Positions 16,607 through 25,708 of a DNA stretch of 32,008 nt are shown in pieces; within the stretch, counting starts at the first letter, position 1, and the number at the start of each line of letters is the position of its first letter. Source of the stretch: an uncultured Bacteroidales bacterium (GTDB taxonomy: Bacteria; Bacteroidota; Bacteroidia; Bacteroidales; Paludibacteraceae); contig CALCGX010000046.1 in assembly GCA_937901225.1 (NCBI GenBank), forward strand, positions 1 to 32,008, written 5' to 3'. A program made the position numbers and the translations under genes. The notes beneath the pieces are model-generated. The model worked only from the letters and a program-made list of their open reading frames with translations. It was not told where the DNA came from and did not search any database.

Positions 16607-17479
16607 CTACAAATAGCGCTTAATCTGCACCAGATAGTGTGTCAGTTCGCCGTTGGCGAGGCGGATACCCGTTTCGTCGATCTTATCCACATGCACGCAG
16701 CCCGAGCAATGGATGACCTCCGTCGGACTAATCAACATACCTACATGCGTTATCCTCGTAGCCTCTGGAGCACGATCTAAATGGTCGAAGAACACTAAGT
16801 CACCTGGTTGCGCTTCTGCCAGTGAGCCCACCACTTGCCCTTGAGTGACCTGTTCGCGGGCATTGCGCAAGAGGTTAATGCCAAACACGCTATACACCGT
16901 TTGTGTGAAGCCCGAGCAGTCGTAGCCCATTATGTTCTTTCCGCCCCATAGATATGACACATTCAGCAGCGACTGTGCTACGCGCACGACATTCTCGCCT
17001 TTAACCTTTAACCCCTCACCTTTAACCTCATACACACAACGAGGATCAATCTTATATTTCTTTCCCAGCACTTCGAAGGTGCCTTTTTTATAGTACGGCA
17101 ATCGTGTACCGATGGTAAGTATCAGTTGTTCGCCAGTCTTTGTGTCGGTTGCCACCGCCATAGGTGTAGCCACTACGCCTTCACCATTCGCCTCACGCCT
17201 TTCGCCTAATAACCTAATCGCCTCCTCGCTCACAGGTGTCAGCATCTTAGATACGACCCAGCCTACTTGTCCATCCATAGTAGAGCGGATCTTGGTCCAG
17301 CTGGAGTGGCGGTCCACCACTTCGCATACTTCGCCAAAGAGCAGTTGGGTAGCTTGTTCGGCTGCATGGGCTGGCTCCTCGCGCACGGGAGTGACGGGGC
17401 AATGATTAATGACATATTCGGTGCTATGAGCAAAGCGTGTGACTGCTATTAGGGCAGTGAGAAGGATGAGCTTCTTCAT
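16607..17479 (-). CDS. Exported SH3-NlpC/P60 murein peptidase (YkfC-like)
   Basis: This 290-aa protein has a signal peptide (MKKLILLTALIAVTRFAHS), SH3-like domains (about 28-82 and 105-150) and a C-terminal NlpC/P60 domain (165-290). The catalytic set is Cys188 (GYDCSGF), His245 (ITHVGML) and His257 (VIHCSG). The family cleaves gamma-D-Glu-diamino acid bonds in murein peptides. Residues 151-162 (EVKGEGLKVKGE) are an in-frame low-complexity insert between the second SH3-like part and the catalytic domain, encoded by GTTAAAGG repeats. It lies 37 bp downstream of the hydrolase-epimerase fusion, so both are probably one operon for murein peptide breakdown. Confidence 0.93.
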   Translation of the reverse strand: MKKLILLTALIAVTRFAHSTEYVINHCPVTPVREEPAHAAEQATQLLFGEVCEVVDRHSSWTKIRSTMDGQVGWVVSKMLTPVSEEAIRLLGERREANGEGVVATPMAVATDTKTGEQLILTIGTRLPYYKKGTFEVLGKKYKIDPRCVYEVKGEGLKVKGENVVRVAQSLLNVSYLWGGKNIMGYDCSGFTQTVYSVFGINLLRNAREQVTQGQVVGSLAEAQPGDLVFFDHLDRAPEATRITHVGMLISPTEVIHCSGCVHVDKIDETGIRLANGELTHYLVQIKRYL

Positions 17480-17516
17480 ATGCGGGCGGTTGTTTGATAG
17501 AAAATATTTTTAAGTA

Positions 17517-19739
17517 TTAGCGCAGTGTGACACCCGTGCCAGGTTTGTTGACTAGTGTCAGTTTGCCATCCACCAGTTGAATACCATCGTATGGGTCATT
17601 AGCAAGCAGTACATGACCATCCAAGTCGGCATAATCCACCAACGGACTGAGCGTTGTAGCCGCAGAGATACCTGCACTTGTCTCCGTCATACAACCAATC
17701 ATCACCTGCATACCCAACTCACGCGCCAAAGTAATCATCTTACGCGCTTCCGCCACGCCGCCACACTTCATCAGTTTGATATTGATACCGTCGTAGTAGG
17801 GTTGCAGCCCCGCTACATCGGCATACGTTTGGCATGCCTCGTCGGCGATAATAGGCAGTTCTACCCGCTCGCAGAGCCAAGCATGCTCCTCGTTCATATG
17901 CTTAGGCATAGGCTGCTCGATAAGTACCACACCCTGCTCAGATAACCATTGGCACATCTTCAGTGCATGCTCTTTGGTGGGCCAACCTTGGTTGGCATCT
18001 ACATAGATAGGTTTGGTGCTAATGCTACGAATTAGGCGAATCATGCGCTTGTCTTCTGCTTCCTCACGACCGAGTTTGACTTTGAGAATCTTCGCCCAGT
18101 CTGCCTCACGCACCTTATGTTGCACAATCGAATCGCTGGCATCATAGCCAATCGTATAACTGGTGCAAGGGGTAGCAGCAGGATCGATGTCCCACATCTG
18201 CCATAGGGGCTGGTTGTGCAGCTTGCCATAGAGGTCGTGCAAGGCAATGTCTATACTTGCTTTTGCCGCATGATTGCCTGGTGCCAAGGCATTGACTACC
18301 TGCATGATACTATCCACATTCAGCGGCTCACGGCAGCTATTGATGACAGGCTGAGCCAACTGGAGAAAAGCGCAGACCGACTCCTGTGTCTCTTTGAGAT
18401 AAGGGGGCAACGCCGCTTCGCCGTATCCCGTCTGGTCGCCCAGCGTGATGCGGGTGAGCACGATAGGGGTCGTGGTGCGCGTGTTGGTGGAGATACCAAA
18501 AGCGTGGCGCAATTCGCCAGTAAATGGTTCGTAAGTCAATTGGGCAGTCTTGTTGCACGGCTGGGATATACCAAAATACGCCTTATAGATGGCATTGGCC
18601 AATGCTTCTAGGACATCTTTCTCGGGATTGTACACATATCCATTGGTGATGGCTACGATACCCCAACCATCCGCTGGGCTCCACATCATGATACTGCGCA
18701 ATCCGTAGGCATCGCCAGTATGTCCCACAGGGTAGTTACCTGGCGTATTGTAGTGAGGATCATCCAGAAAATCCACAAACTCCATGAGGCATAATCCGTA
18801 TTGGTCCTCGTAGTAGTCATCCGTTAGTTTGATCCATACGGGTGTCTGCATGGTTTGGGCACTCTCCTCGGAGATGATACGCACGCCATTGAGCTCGCCA
18901 TAGTTCATGTGCATCATCATATAGGTAGCCAAGTCGTGCGCCGAGATCTTCACGCCGCCAGTAGGCGAGAACATAGGAGCTGAGTAGCCCATGGTATAAT
19001 CATCGAGTCGGTCTGCTACGCTGCCGTAGGCATTGGACGCTACGTATTGGCCGTCGCGATAACGGTAGATGGAAGCGCATTTGCTCATGTCTAGTTCGTC
19101 GATATTATGTCCAGCATGCAAGCCAAGTGGCGTGATCACGCTATCCTTCACATAGCGGTCGAAACGCACACCAGACACTTTCTCGAGGATAGCGCCTGCG
19201 AAGTTGAGGCCCAGATTCGAGTAGTTGTAGCTAGTACCTGGCGCATAATCGTAATAGGTGGCTCTGCAGTCGCCATTCACAGCAGGATTGATATGATCGA
19301 GCGTGGAATAATTCTCAGGGTCGCGGAAACTGGCGGTGTGTGAGAGCACCATGCGCAATGTGATAGGCACCTCTGGGTGATATGGGTTGCGCACTTGGAA
19401 GCCGATGAGATTGCTCACATCATCGTCGAGCGAGATGATACCTTTCTCCACAAGCTGCATCAAGGATGTAGCGGTGAAGGACTTGGAGATAGATGCGATA
19501 CGCATGAAATGATTAGTAGTCAAAGGCGTTTGACTGTCGAGATTGGCATGGCCAAAGGCCTTTTCATAAACGATCTGCCCATCTTGGACAATGACAGCAG
19601 CGATGCCAACTGCTTGGTAGTCGTTCATCACTTGCTGAATAGCTTGGTCGGTGCGTTTCTCCGCGCTGGGAGCGCAACTCATCATCACTTGCATCATAGC
19701 TGCTAAAAACATAAAAACACGATTGTTTCTCATAATCAA
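17517..19739 (-). CDS. Lipoprotein fusion: serine beta-lactamase-like hydrolase + L-Ala-D/L-Glu epimerase
   Basis: This 740-aa protein carries a lipoprotein signal (MMSC, Cys22). Residues 30-390 are a class C/serine-hydrolase fold with S83-I-S-K86 (SxxK), Y173-S-N175 (YxN) and H340-T-G342 (KTG equivalent). Residues about 400-740 are an enolase-superfamily dipeptide epimerase with the second-shell and catalytic residues K553-V-K555, D581 (VDANQ), E608 (LIEQP), D633 (IADEA) and K655 (NIKLMK). It is complete and in one frame, so it looks like a true fusion rather than a sequencing join. Known AE epimerases act on murein L-Ala-D-Glu; here the signal predicts action outside the cytoplasm. Gaps of 34 bp upstream (Smr gene) and 37 bp downstream (NlpC/P60) suggest an operon. 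Confidence 0.92.
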   Translation of the reverse strand: MIMRNNRVFMFLAAMMQVMMSCAPSAEKRTDQAIQQVMNDYQAVGIAAVIVQDGQIVYEKAFGHANLDSQTPLTTNHFMRIASISKSFTATSLMQLVEKGIISLDDDVSNLIGFQVRNPYHPEVPITLRMVLSHTASFRDPENYSTLDHINPAVNGDCRATYYDYAPGTSYNYSNLGLNFAGAILEKVSGVRFDRYVKDSVITPLGLHAGHNIDELDMSKCASIYRYRDGQYVASNAYGSVADRLDDYTMGYSAPMFSPTGGVKISAHDLATYMMMHMNYGELNGVRIISEESAQTMQTPVWIKLTDDYYEDQYGLCLMEFVDFLDDPHYNTPGNYPVGHTGDAYGLRSIMMWSPADGWGIVAITNGYVYNPEKDVLEALANAIYKAYFGISQPCNKTAQLTYEPFTGELRHAFGISTNTRTTTPIVLTRITLGDQTGYGEAALPPYLKETQESVCAFLQLAQPVINSCREPLNVDSIMQVVNALAPGNHAAKASIDIALHDLYGKLHNQPLWQMWDIDPAATPCTSYTIGYDASDSIVQHKVREADWAKILKVKLGREEAEDKRMIRLIRSISTKPIYVDANQGWPTKEHALKMCQWLSEQGVVLIEQPMPKHMNEEHAWLCERVELPIIADEACQTYADVAGLQPYYDGINIKLMKCGGVAEARKMITLARELGMQVMIGCMTETSAGISAATTLSPLVDYADLDGHVLLANDPYDGIQLVDGKLTLVNKPGTGVTLR

Positions 19740-19773
19740 TATATAATTTTAAGATTAATTCGTTTTCGTTATC

Positions 19774-20325
19774 TTACTTCACCACGACGAGTGTCGCTCC
19801 TTCTTCGTAGCGAGCGAAATCGGCATCATGCACCTCTACTTTCCCTGCGAAGTCACGCTTGAGTATCTGCCGTATCTCGTTGCGCAGTACGCCATTGCCT
19901 TTGCCGTGAATGATCACTACACGTCGTCCGCGGTGGCGGATATGTTGCTGCATGCTCATGCGGAAGTAGCGCAGTTGATACTGATGTTTCTCTACTTCTG
20001 TCATTCCGTTGCCATTGGTGGGTAGGGCTTCCAGATGCAGGTCTATTACATGCTCATCGCGTTGGCGTTTGGACCGTTTGGCGGGAGCTGTTTTTGGAGT
20101 GCTAATGGATGGCGCTGGTGACTCGGATTGCTTATGCGTGCCGATACAACCTTTGCGTTGATAGCTGGTGGCAGCAGTGTCCATCACGCATTTAGCTGCG
20201 GGGATTGGTCCTACATCGAAGCCATCGTCGGTCTCTACCCAAACGAGTTCTCGCTGCGCATCATACTGCACAATAGTACCTCCGCCCACCGCATCCAAAA
20301 ATCGTATTTTATCACCCTTACGCAT
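19774..20325 (-). CDS. Smr-domain protein (DUF2027-like)
   Basis: I place the start at ATG 20325 (MRKGDKIRFLDAVGGG), giving 183 aa; the longer ORF (to 20442) would run through its own promoter at 20370-20400. Residues 1-50 form a beta-rich KOW/SH3-like module. The linker is Pro/Ser-rich (SPAPSISTPKTAPAKRSKRQRD). Residues 110-183 are a Smr domain: VIDLHLEALP, then VVIIHGKGNGVLRNEIRQIL and DADFARYEEGATLVVVK. Smr domains nick or bind nucleic acids, and some rescue collided ribosomes; which of these applies here is unknown. It leads the operon with the fusion hydrolase-epimerase. Confidence 0.9.
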   Translation of the reverse strand: MRKGDKIRFLDAVGGGTIVQYDAQRELVWVETDDGFDVGPIPAAKCVMDTAATSYQRKGCIGTHKQSESPAPSISTPKTAPAKRSKRQRDEHVIDLHLEALPTNGNGMTEVEKHQYQLRYFRMSMQQHIRHRGRRVVIIHGKGNGVLRNEIRQILKRDFAGKVEVHDADFARYEEGATLVVVK

Positions 20326-20369
20326 TAAATATGTGTTATTCCCTTGGAATAGAAAACCTTTATCCGCTG

Positions 20370-20400
20370 CAAAGGTAGTATATTTTTCTGATATTTGCAA
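20370..20400 (-). promoter_or_regulatory. Promoter of the Smr / murein-peptide operon
   Basis: The minus-strand -7 element TACCTTTG (20370-20377) is preceded by TTG at 20398-20400 after 20 nt. The start site is expected near 20363, about 40 nt before ATG 20325; this fixes the Smr start codon. Confidence 0.82.
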
Positions 20401-20440
20401 GACTTTAGCACATAAAAGAGAAGTTATTTGCCGGCTAAAC

Positions 20441-20478
20441 AAACTAAAGGAGTGCGATTCATCGCACTCCTTTAGTTT
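20441..20478 (-). terminator. Terminator after mpl
   Basis: AAACTAAAGGAGTGCGAT (20441-20458) and its complement (20461-20478) form an 18-bp near-perfect stem with a minimal loop. The T-rich flank on the minus strand is weak (TTTGTTTA). It lies 29 bp past the mpl stop. Confidence 0.78.
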
Positions 20479-20506
20479 ACGTAATTCACAAAAGATTTGT
20501 TAACTA

Positions 20507-21826
20507 TTATTTGATTAGTTCCCTCGCAAATTCGGGTATATTCACACCATCGAAAGTGCCCGAAGTCATCATCAAGAGTGCCGTATTATCGTATTTGATA
20601 GAACGAAGGCGTTGTTGCAATAGTTTGCTATCGGTAAACACTTCTACATTTTCTGTGCCAAAAGCCTTACGCACTTCTTCGGCTGTGATTGGGGTCAAGC
20701 GTTTGTGCTCAATTACCTTCGGATTGAAATACACCAATGCCACATCTGCCTGTGCCATGCAACCTTCGTACTGAGGCAAGAAGTCCGCCATCAAACTAGA
20801 GAAGGTGTGTAACTCCATCGCTGCCACCAATTGCTTCTCAGGATAACGCTCGCGTACGGCGTTTACCGTTGCACGCAGTTTGCTTGGCGAGTGGGCAAAA
20901 TCCTTGTATGCCACATTTGTGCCGATTTCATCGATCAGTTCGAGGCGGTTGCTTGCGCCCGTGAAGGTGGAAATCTCGCGATAGAAATCCTCCAACGATA
21001 TGCCTATCTGCTGGCATGCCAATGCTGCGGCTTGCAGGTTCTCCATGTTGTGCTTACCAAAGATTTTCATGTTCACATCTCCTTGGTATGCCTCATATGG
21101 AAGTTGCTTAATATCTTTTCGTGCTTGAGATGCAATCTCGCACAAATTAGCGTCATGTTTGTAGTAGATAAATGTGCCATTTTCCTCGATTCCATCGACG
21201 AACTTACGGAAAGTATCCACATATCCATCAAAAGTAGGAAACACGTTGATATGGTCCCATGCTATACCCGTCAGTATCGCCACATGTGGGTGATACCATA
21301 GGAACTTAGAGCGCAAATCAAGCGGAGAAGTTAGGTATTCATCACCCTCAAAGACTGCGTATTTGGCGGTATCAGAGAGGCGTACCATGCGCTCGAAACC
21401 CTCAATTTGAGCACCTACCATATAATCGGCTTCGATGCCCATGTGTTGCAAGACATATAGAATCATGGAGGTGGTGCTTGTCTTGCCATGGCTGCCACCT
21501 ACAACGATGCGAATCTTATCTTTGGTCTGCTCATAGAGATACTCAGGGAAAGAGTAAATCTTGATACCCAACTCACGTGCACGAACGAGCTCTGGGTTAT
21601 CTTCGCGCGCGTGCATACCTAATATAATAGCATCGATGTCGCTGGTTATCTTCTCTGGATGCCAGCCCATCTCTTCGGGCAGTAGTCCTGCCTCTTGCAG
21701 ATGTGTGCGAGCAGGGTCGAATATCTCGTCATCCGACCCTGTCACCACATATCCTGCTTTGGTAGCCACCGCCATAGCCAAGTTGTGCATGGCGGCGCCG
21801 CCGATTGCGATAAAGTGTATACGCAT
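20507..21826 (-). CDS. mpl: UDP-MurNAc:L-Ala-gamma-D-Glu-meso-DAP ligase
   Basis: This 439-aa cytoplasmic Mur ligase attaches recycled murein tripeptide to UDP-MurNAc with ATP. The N-terminal Rossmann domain starts MRIHFIAIGGAAMHNLA (Mpl-type, GGxAM). The P-loop GSHGKTST is at 111-118. EGDEYLTSPLD and AWDHINVFP are the Mpl/MurC-like central motifs. ASNRLELI is followed by FAHSPSKLRATVNAVRERYP, typical of Mpl. It is monocistronic, with a promoter at 21854-21884 and a hairpin terminator. It adjoins the murein-peptide operon, so uptake and recycling may be balanced against breakdown (inference). Confidence 0.95.
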   Translation of the reverse strand: MRIHFIAIGGAAMHNLAMAVATKAGYVVTGSDDEIFDPARTHLQEAGLLPEEMGWHPEKITSDIDAIILGMHAREDNPELVRARELGIKIYSFPEYLYEQTKDKIRIVVGGSHGKTSTTSMILYVLQHMGIEADYMVGAQIEGFERMVRLSDTAKYAVFEGDEYLTSPLDLRSKFLWYHPHVAILTGIAWDHINVFPTFDGYVDTFRKFVDGIEENGTFIYYKHDANLCEIASQARKDIKQLPYEAYQGDVNMKIFGKHNMENLQAAALACQQIGISLEDFYREISTFTGASNRLELIDEIGTNVAYKDFAHSPSKLRATVNAVRERYPEKQLVAAMELHTFSSLMADFLPQYEGCMAQADVALVYFNPKVIEHKRLTPITAEEVRKAFGTENVEVFTDSKLLQQRLRSIKYDNTALLMMTSGTFDGVNIPEFARELIK

Positions 21827-21853
21827 AGTTCTTTATTGCTGTTAATTAGACTG

Positions 21854-21884
21854 CAAAGGTAGTGAAAAGTTTTGAGTTGTGCAA
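21854..21884 (-). promoter_or_regulatory. Promoter of mpl
   Basis: The minus-strand TACCTTTG (21854-21861) and TTG (21882-21884) have a 20-nt spacer, with a leader of about 20 nt to ATG 21826. Confidence 0.82.
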
Positions 21885-21918
21885 GATTTTGGCATTTTTT
21901 TCGTTATGCAATGAAGTG

Positions 21919-22755
21919 TCACTCCTCTTTAGATTCTATCGGAAGAATATAATCACTGGCTTTTTCGCTTGATATGATTGTTCTTCCTAATTGTCTTTCC
22001 AATTGTTTACGAGCAGCTTTGGCTACACTACCACCATCTTTTGCGACATACGTTTGTTGTCTAAATCCCTTTGGATTGCGTTGTTTAGACAGTTCTGTTG
22101 CCGAAGCTTCTGCCAAAGTATTCAACGCTATCTCAAGGTTAGTCATATTATCTCGTAAATTTTCTTTCTTTAGTCCTTTTAGATGTTTGTACTGCTTGGT
22201 GGTCATTCCGCTCCATTCTTTGGTGATAATATCGGTCAGAGAAGCATATTCCATACCCATATTTACACCTGTTCTTTGCCATTCATCTGTTAATTCCTTT
22301 CGCACTTCAATAGACTTGATACGTTGGTTGATCCAAGCATCAGAATATCCCAAACGCTTGTAGTCTAATATCGCTTGCTCTATAGAAAGTTCAGGGTCTT
22401 GCATTTGATCCAACCGTTGCGCAGCCACCATCGCCATCCATTGTTTGAAAGGTTCTGCTTTGGGCGAAGGGATGGATTGGATGATACGGAAAATAGTTTG
22501 AGCGTCGCCAACTAAAGTTTTACGTCTTTTTCCCGAATCGCCACTCATTAGTACCTGGGGACAATTTGTCCCCACGAAGGATGCGAGTTGTTCATCCCTT
22601 TTTCGCATCTTCTTGAAATAGTCAGTAGGATTTACACTCTCAGCAAGAACTTGAATAACATCTAATACCGAGAAATACCATTTCTCTTGCACATCATCCC
22701 AGATAGTTCTAACCTTTTTCTCCTCAAAAAGTTTTATTGCTTCGCTTTGTCCCAT
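21919..22755 (-). CDS. BRO-N / DinD-like antirepressor-type protein
   Basis: The best start is ATG 22755 (MGQSEAIKLFEEKKVR, 278 aa), because the promoter at 22778-22808 lies within the longer ORF's extension. The N-terminal half matches the BRO-N/antirepressor fold: VRTIWDDVQEKWYFSVLDVIQVLAES, then TDYFKKMRKRDEQL. The C-terminal half (SDAWINQRIKSIEVRKELTDEW and GGSVAKAARKQLERQLGR) resembles the DNA-damage-inducible DinD family. It may act as a phage-type regulator or SOS-linked protein. It lies 121 bp from the ATPase/HNH module stop (22876) and has its own promoter, so a link to that module is only positional. Confidence 0.85.
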   Translation of the reverse strand: MGQSEAIKLFEEKKVRTIWDDVQEKWYFSVLDVIQVLAESVNPTDYFKKMRKRDEQLASFVGTNCPQVLMSGDSGKRRKTLVGDAQTIFRIIQSIPSPKAEPFKQWMAMVAAQRLDQMQDPELSIEQAILDYKRLGYSDAWINQRIKSIEVRKELTDEWQRTGVNMGMEYASLTDIITKEWSGMTTKQYKHLKGLKKENLRDNMTNLEIALNTLAEASATELSKQRNPKGFRQQTYVAKDGGSVAKAARKQLERQLGRTIISSEKASDYILPIESKEE

Positions 22756-22777
22756 AACATTAACTGAATTTATGCTG

Positions 22778-22808
22778 CAAAGGTACAGAAAAATTTGCAG
22801 ATATGCAA
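22778..22808 (-). promoter_or_regulatory. Promoter of the BRO-N gene
   Basis: The minus-strand TACCTTTG (22778-22785) and TTG (22806-22808) have a 20-nt spacer. Its position downstream of the ORF's first in-frame ATG (22869) settles the start at 22755. Confidence 0.82.
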
Positions 22809-22875
22809 TAGTGGAATGATAAAAGGGTGATTTTCCTTGTTGGTGGAAATAAATAATATTAGCTATCAAAAAACT

Positions 22876-23745
22876 TTATATCTTCATGATGTTCTCAACA
22901 ATCCACTCATCTAGAGCCGTAGAAGATGTCAATCCGGTAAATAATAAATAATCAAATTCTGGAATATCTTGTTTCAAAGAACTTGAATACTCATTTTTTC
23001 TCATATCCCAAAGTTTATTTATGTCAGTTAAGCCATAATTAATCCCTTCTTTTATATACTCTTTTGTGCGTTGTATTTCTAATCGAAGTCTTTCATTGAC
23101 AACTTGATCGTATATAACTTTTAAATCTAATATATTGATAGTGTTAATCATAATATCTATGATAGGTGAATTATGTATTGTTGATATTGAAACTATAGCT
23201 AAAGGTAAGTTGTCTTGAATAATAATATTGCAGATTAATGGACATTCAAAGGTTATTATATCAAAGTAAGCATTAAAAATCACACGTTTGTTTTGATTAT
23301 CAACCCATTTTTCCAACTTTTTATTATTGCATCGGTGACAAATTGGGATTAAATTTTGTGGATGAACCGCGTATTCTGGATATATGGATTTAGGCATATA
23401 ATGATCAAGGTCATATACATAATTAAGACCGCATAGTGGACATCGTAGAACTTTACCTTCTCCGTTTAATGTATGAAGTTCGTCCCATAAATTTTTAATT
23501 GATTTTCTTTCTCTTGAATACATTTTACGTGTACATTCCATTTTGGGCACATCTGCACTATTTGAAGTATTCCATAACGGATTTATAGTTTCTAATTGCT
23601 TGTGCTTGTCTGCAAATGTACTATATCGTTGTTTTACATCCAATTCAACACTCCTGTATTGAATTAGATGCTCTTCTTGTAGATTTTCACCAATAGAATC
23701 AATGAAGGTTATTGGATCTTGTATCGAATGCTTAATATTCCTCAT
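22876..23745 (-). CDS. HNH endonuclease (PtuB-like) of an ATPase/HNH module
   Basis: This 289-aa protein carries one HNH nuclease domain at about 98-145. The zinc pair CPLC (102-105) precedes YDLDHYMPKS (His115 as catalytic base candidate), NLIPICHRCNNKK (Asn131, CHRC 136-139) completes the zinc site and the ββα-metal fold. The flanking 95 N-terminal and 140 C-terminal residues are helical. The start overlaps the ATPase stop by 14 bp, so the two are translationally coupled. This gene order (ATPase then HNH) is that of Septu (PtuA-PtuB). The very AT-rich composition compared with the mpl region suggests horizontal acquisition. Confidence 0.87.
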   Translation of the reverse strand: MRNIKHSIQDPITFIDSIGENLQEEHLIQYRSVELDVKQRYSTFADKHKQLETINPLWNTSNSADVPKMECTRKMYSRERKSIKNLWDELHTLNGEGKVLRCPLCGLNYVYDLDHYMPKSIYPEYAVHPQNLIPICHRCNNKKLEKWVDNQNKRVIFNAYFDIITFECPLICNIIIQDNLPLAIVSISTIHNSPIIDIMINTINILDLKVIYDQVVNERLRLEIQRTKEYIKEGINYGLTDINKLWDMRKNEYSSSLKQDIPEFDYLLFTGLTSSTALDEWIVENIMKI

Positions 23746-25594
23746 GTGAATGATTTTTAGAATGTGCTATCAAGTTCCGGATAATAAACTTACTATTAAT
23801 ATTTAAAATGATGCCATTGCGTGATAATTCTTTTATAATATCTTCGTAGTTATACCCATCTTCAATCAACCTTTTTATGTATAATCTGAATGTGGATTTG
23901 GATTCATCATAGTTAAAGATTGTCCGATATAAAATAGATATATCTTCCCCTAAAGTTTCAATATCTAATGAATTAATTATAGGGATATTATCACTTAATT
24001 TACGCAATAAATACACATTCCTTCCTGTAATTTCGCGAACAACAATCGGAGAATGTGTTGCAATTATAGCATAAGACTCAAATTGTTCTAATAAAGTATT
24101 CAACACATTAATCAATTGCATCACTGCATAAGGATGTAAATGTACTTCAGGCTCATCTATTATAAATAGCGTATCATAACGAACATGTTCGTGTAAATGA
24201 GTTATAAGGGCGAATAAATGTAATTGCCCAGAGCTCATCATTGAGATAATTTGTGCTAATTTTTCTTGATTTAATTGAGTGTTAAGGTAATCGTCTTGAT
24301 AGATTAAATCTTCAATATAATTAGTATCCAATAGTTTTTTGAGGTTGTTGACATAATAACGCCATAGATCTTTTCTATTGAATCTTCCACGTTTTATAAT
24401 TTTATGAATAGCATTTTCCATTTTCTCTTGCATATTGTCTAGGTTTTGTTCAACACAGCAAGATTTATATGGCATATAGGATAAAGGACTGGTTATATCT
24501 CTATAACCATCATATAATGTCGTACTGATTGCTATAATGCTACTATATAATGGTTTTTCTTTAAAATGTCCATTTCCTTCTGAGGTTAAATCTTTGATAA
24601 TATTGATTAATAAACTAGTTTTACCTATTCCATTTTCTCCGATAACTCCCACTACACGAGAAAAAAAACTCGTATTAGGCTGAAAATTTACTAGCCAATT
24701 AGCGGATATATCTTGATTATATGGTGGATAAAAATCATATTCAAAACGATACGCATTTTCAATTTTTTTGCCAAAAACAATAAATTTTGCCTCCCTTAAA
24801 GCCCTTTCTGAATCAGCATCGCGCAATAGGGAATTTATAAAAATTGAGTCTTCTTTAAATCTATCGTAGGTGCTTATGTTAACTGCTGCATCATTTAAAG
24901 CATTAAGTACTTTTACTGCATATTCTTTACCTAAATAACGAAATAAAGAGTCATAGTACATTGTTGACATTCCTAATGAGCAAAACTCCGAAGTAAGACA
25001 ATTAAATGATGTTCCCAAAGCATCTATGGTCTTAGGAGTGCTCTGACGCATAATTTTCACATTTCCTATATTATGAAATGTGTCAGCACTTTCATAATAT
25101 ATTAGTCCAAACCATGTATAATAACTATAGTCATTCCATCCATTGTTATGATTTAACAAAAAACAAGGGTAACGTTCGGGTTTTTGTCTAATCCAAGCCC
25201 CATCTGCACAATATCGACTATTAGTTTCACGAACTTCAAAATAAATTCTAGTATCAATATCTAATGCTTCACCATTCTCTTCCGTATCAATATTTCTCGG
25301 CCGAATATAGACATTTCTAATTTGAATAGATTCATCACCACGAAATATAGCGCAGAAAGCATCCTCAATAATTTTTTCATATTTTGTCAAATTATCTTCC
25401 CGTTGTATCTTAGCATAAATACTGGAAGATACATTAAGATAGATACAAAAGAAGTCAATACCTCCATTCCAATTATCATGTTCTACAATTTCATCAGAAA
25501 CATTTTTTTCTTGGAAAATTCGATATAATTCATTATATCCTTGTGCTTTTATTAAATTTCGAACATCTTGATATACATGATTTAAAGTTGACAT
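23732..25594 (-). CDS. AAA/ABC-type ATPase (PtuA-like) with long N-terminal extension
   Basis: In this 620-aa protein the ATPase core runs from about residue 285 to 560: Walker A GENGIGKTS (319-327), ABC signature SSGQ (454-457), Walker B LFIIDEPEVH (Asp480, Glu481) and the H-loop ATHSP (His514). This is the OLD/RecF-like ABC type found in several defence systems, including Septu PtuA and Gabija GajA; no TOPRIM domain follows. The first 285 residues are an unassigned domain with many aromatics (DYSYYTWFGLIYYESAD). PtuA proteins are usually shorter, so the extension is unusual. Role: probably NTP-dependent control of the adjacent HNH nuclease. Confidence 0.88.
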   Translation of the reverse strand: MSTLNHVYQDVRNLIKAQGYNELYRIFQEKNVSDEIVEHDNWNGGIDFFCIYLNVSSSIYAKIQREDNLTKYEKIIEDAFCAIFRGDESIQIRNVYIRPRNIDTEENGEALDIDTRIYFEVRETNSRYCADGAWIRQKPERYPCFLLNHNNGWNDYSYYTWFGLIYYESADTFHNIGNVKIMRQSTPKTIDALGTSFNCLTSEFCSLGMSTMYYDSLFRYLGKEYAVKVLNALNDAAVNISTYDRFKEDSIFINSLLRDADSERALREAKFIVFGKKIENAYRFEYDFYPPYNQDISANWLVNFQPNTSFFSRVVGVIGENGIGKTSLLINIIKDLTSEGNGHFKEKPLYSSIIAISTTLYDGYRDITSPLSYMPYKSCCVEQNLDNMQEKMENAIHKIIKRGRFNRKDLWRYYVNNLKKLLDTNYIEDLIYQDDYLNTQLNQEKLAQIISMMSSGQLHLFALITHLHEHVRYDTLFIIDEPEVHLHPYAVMQLINVLNTLLEQFESYAIIATHSPIVVREITGRNVYLLRKLSDNIPIINSLDIETLGEDISILYRTIFNYDESKSTFRLYIKRLIEDGYNYEDIIKELSRNGIILNINSKFIIRNLIAHSKNHSHEEY

Positions 25595-25677
25595 AATTAA
25601 CTAGATTTTTGAATTTTTAGAATAATATATTTTTAGGAAAATACGCATTATTCTTACTAACAGCGTCTTCTATGCCA

Positions 25678-25708
25678 CAAAGGTACTATTTTTTTTTGAT
25701 ACAAGCAA
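25678..25708 (-). promoter_or_regulatory. Promoter of the ATPase/HNH operon
   Basis: The minus-strand TACCTTTG (25678-25685) has TTTG after 20 nt (TTG at 25706-25708). The predicted leader is about 75 nt to ATG 25594. Direct repeats overlap the -33 element. Confidence 0.8.

Noticed and set aside
17517..19739. Artificial join of two genes (sequencing error) at the hydrolase-epimerase junction
   Set aside because: The reading frame is continuous over 740 codons with both active sites intact and no internal start or stop near residue 390-400.
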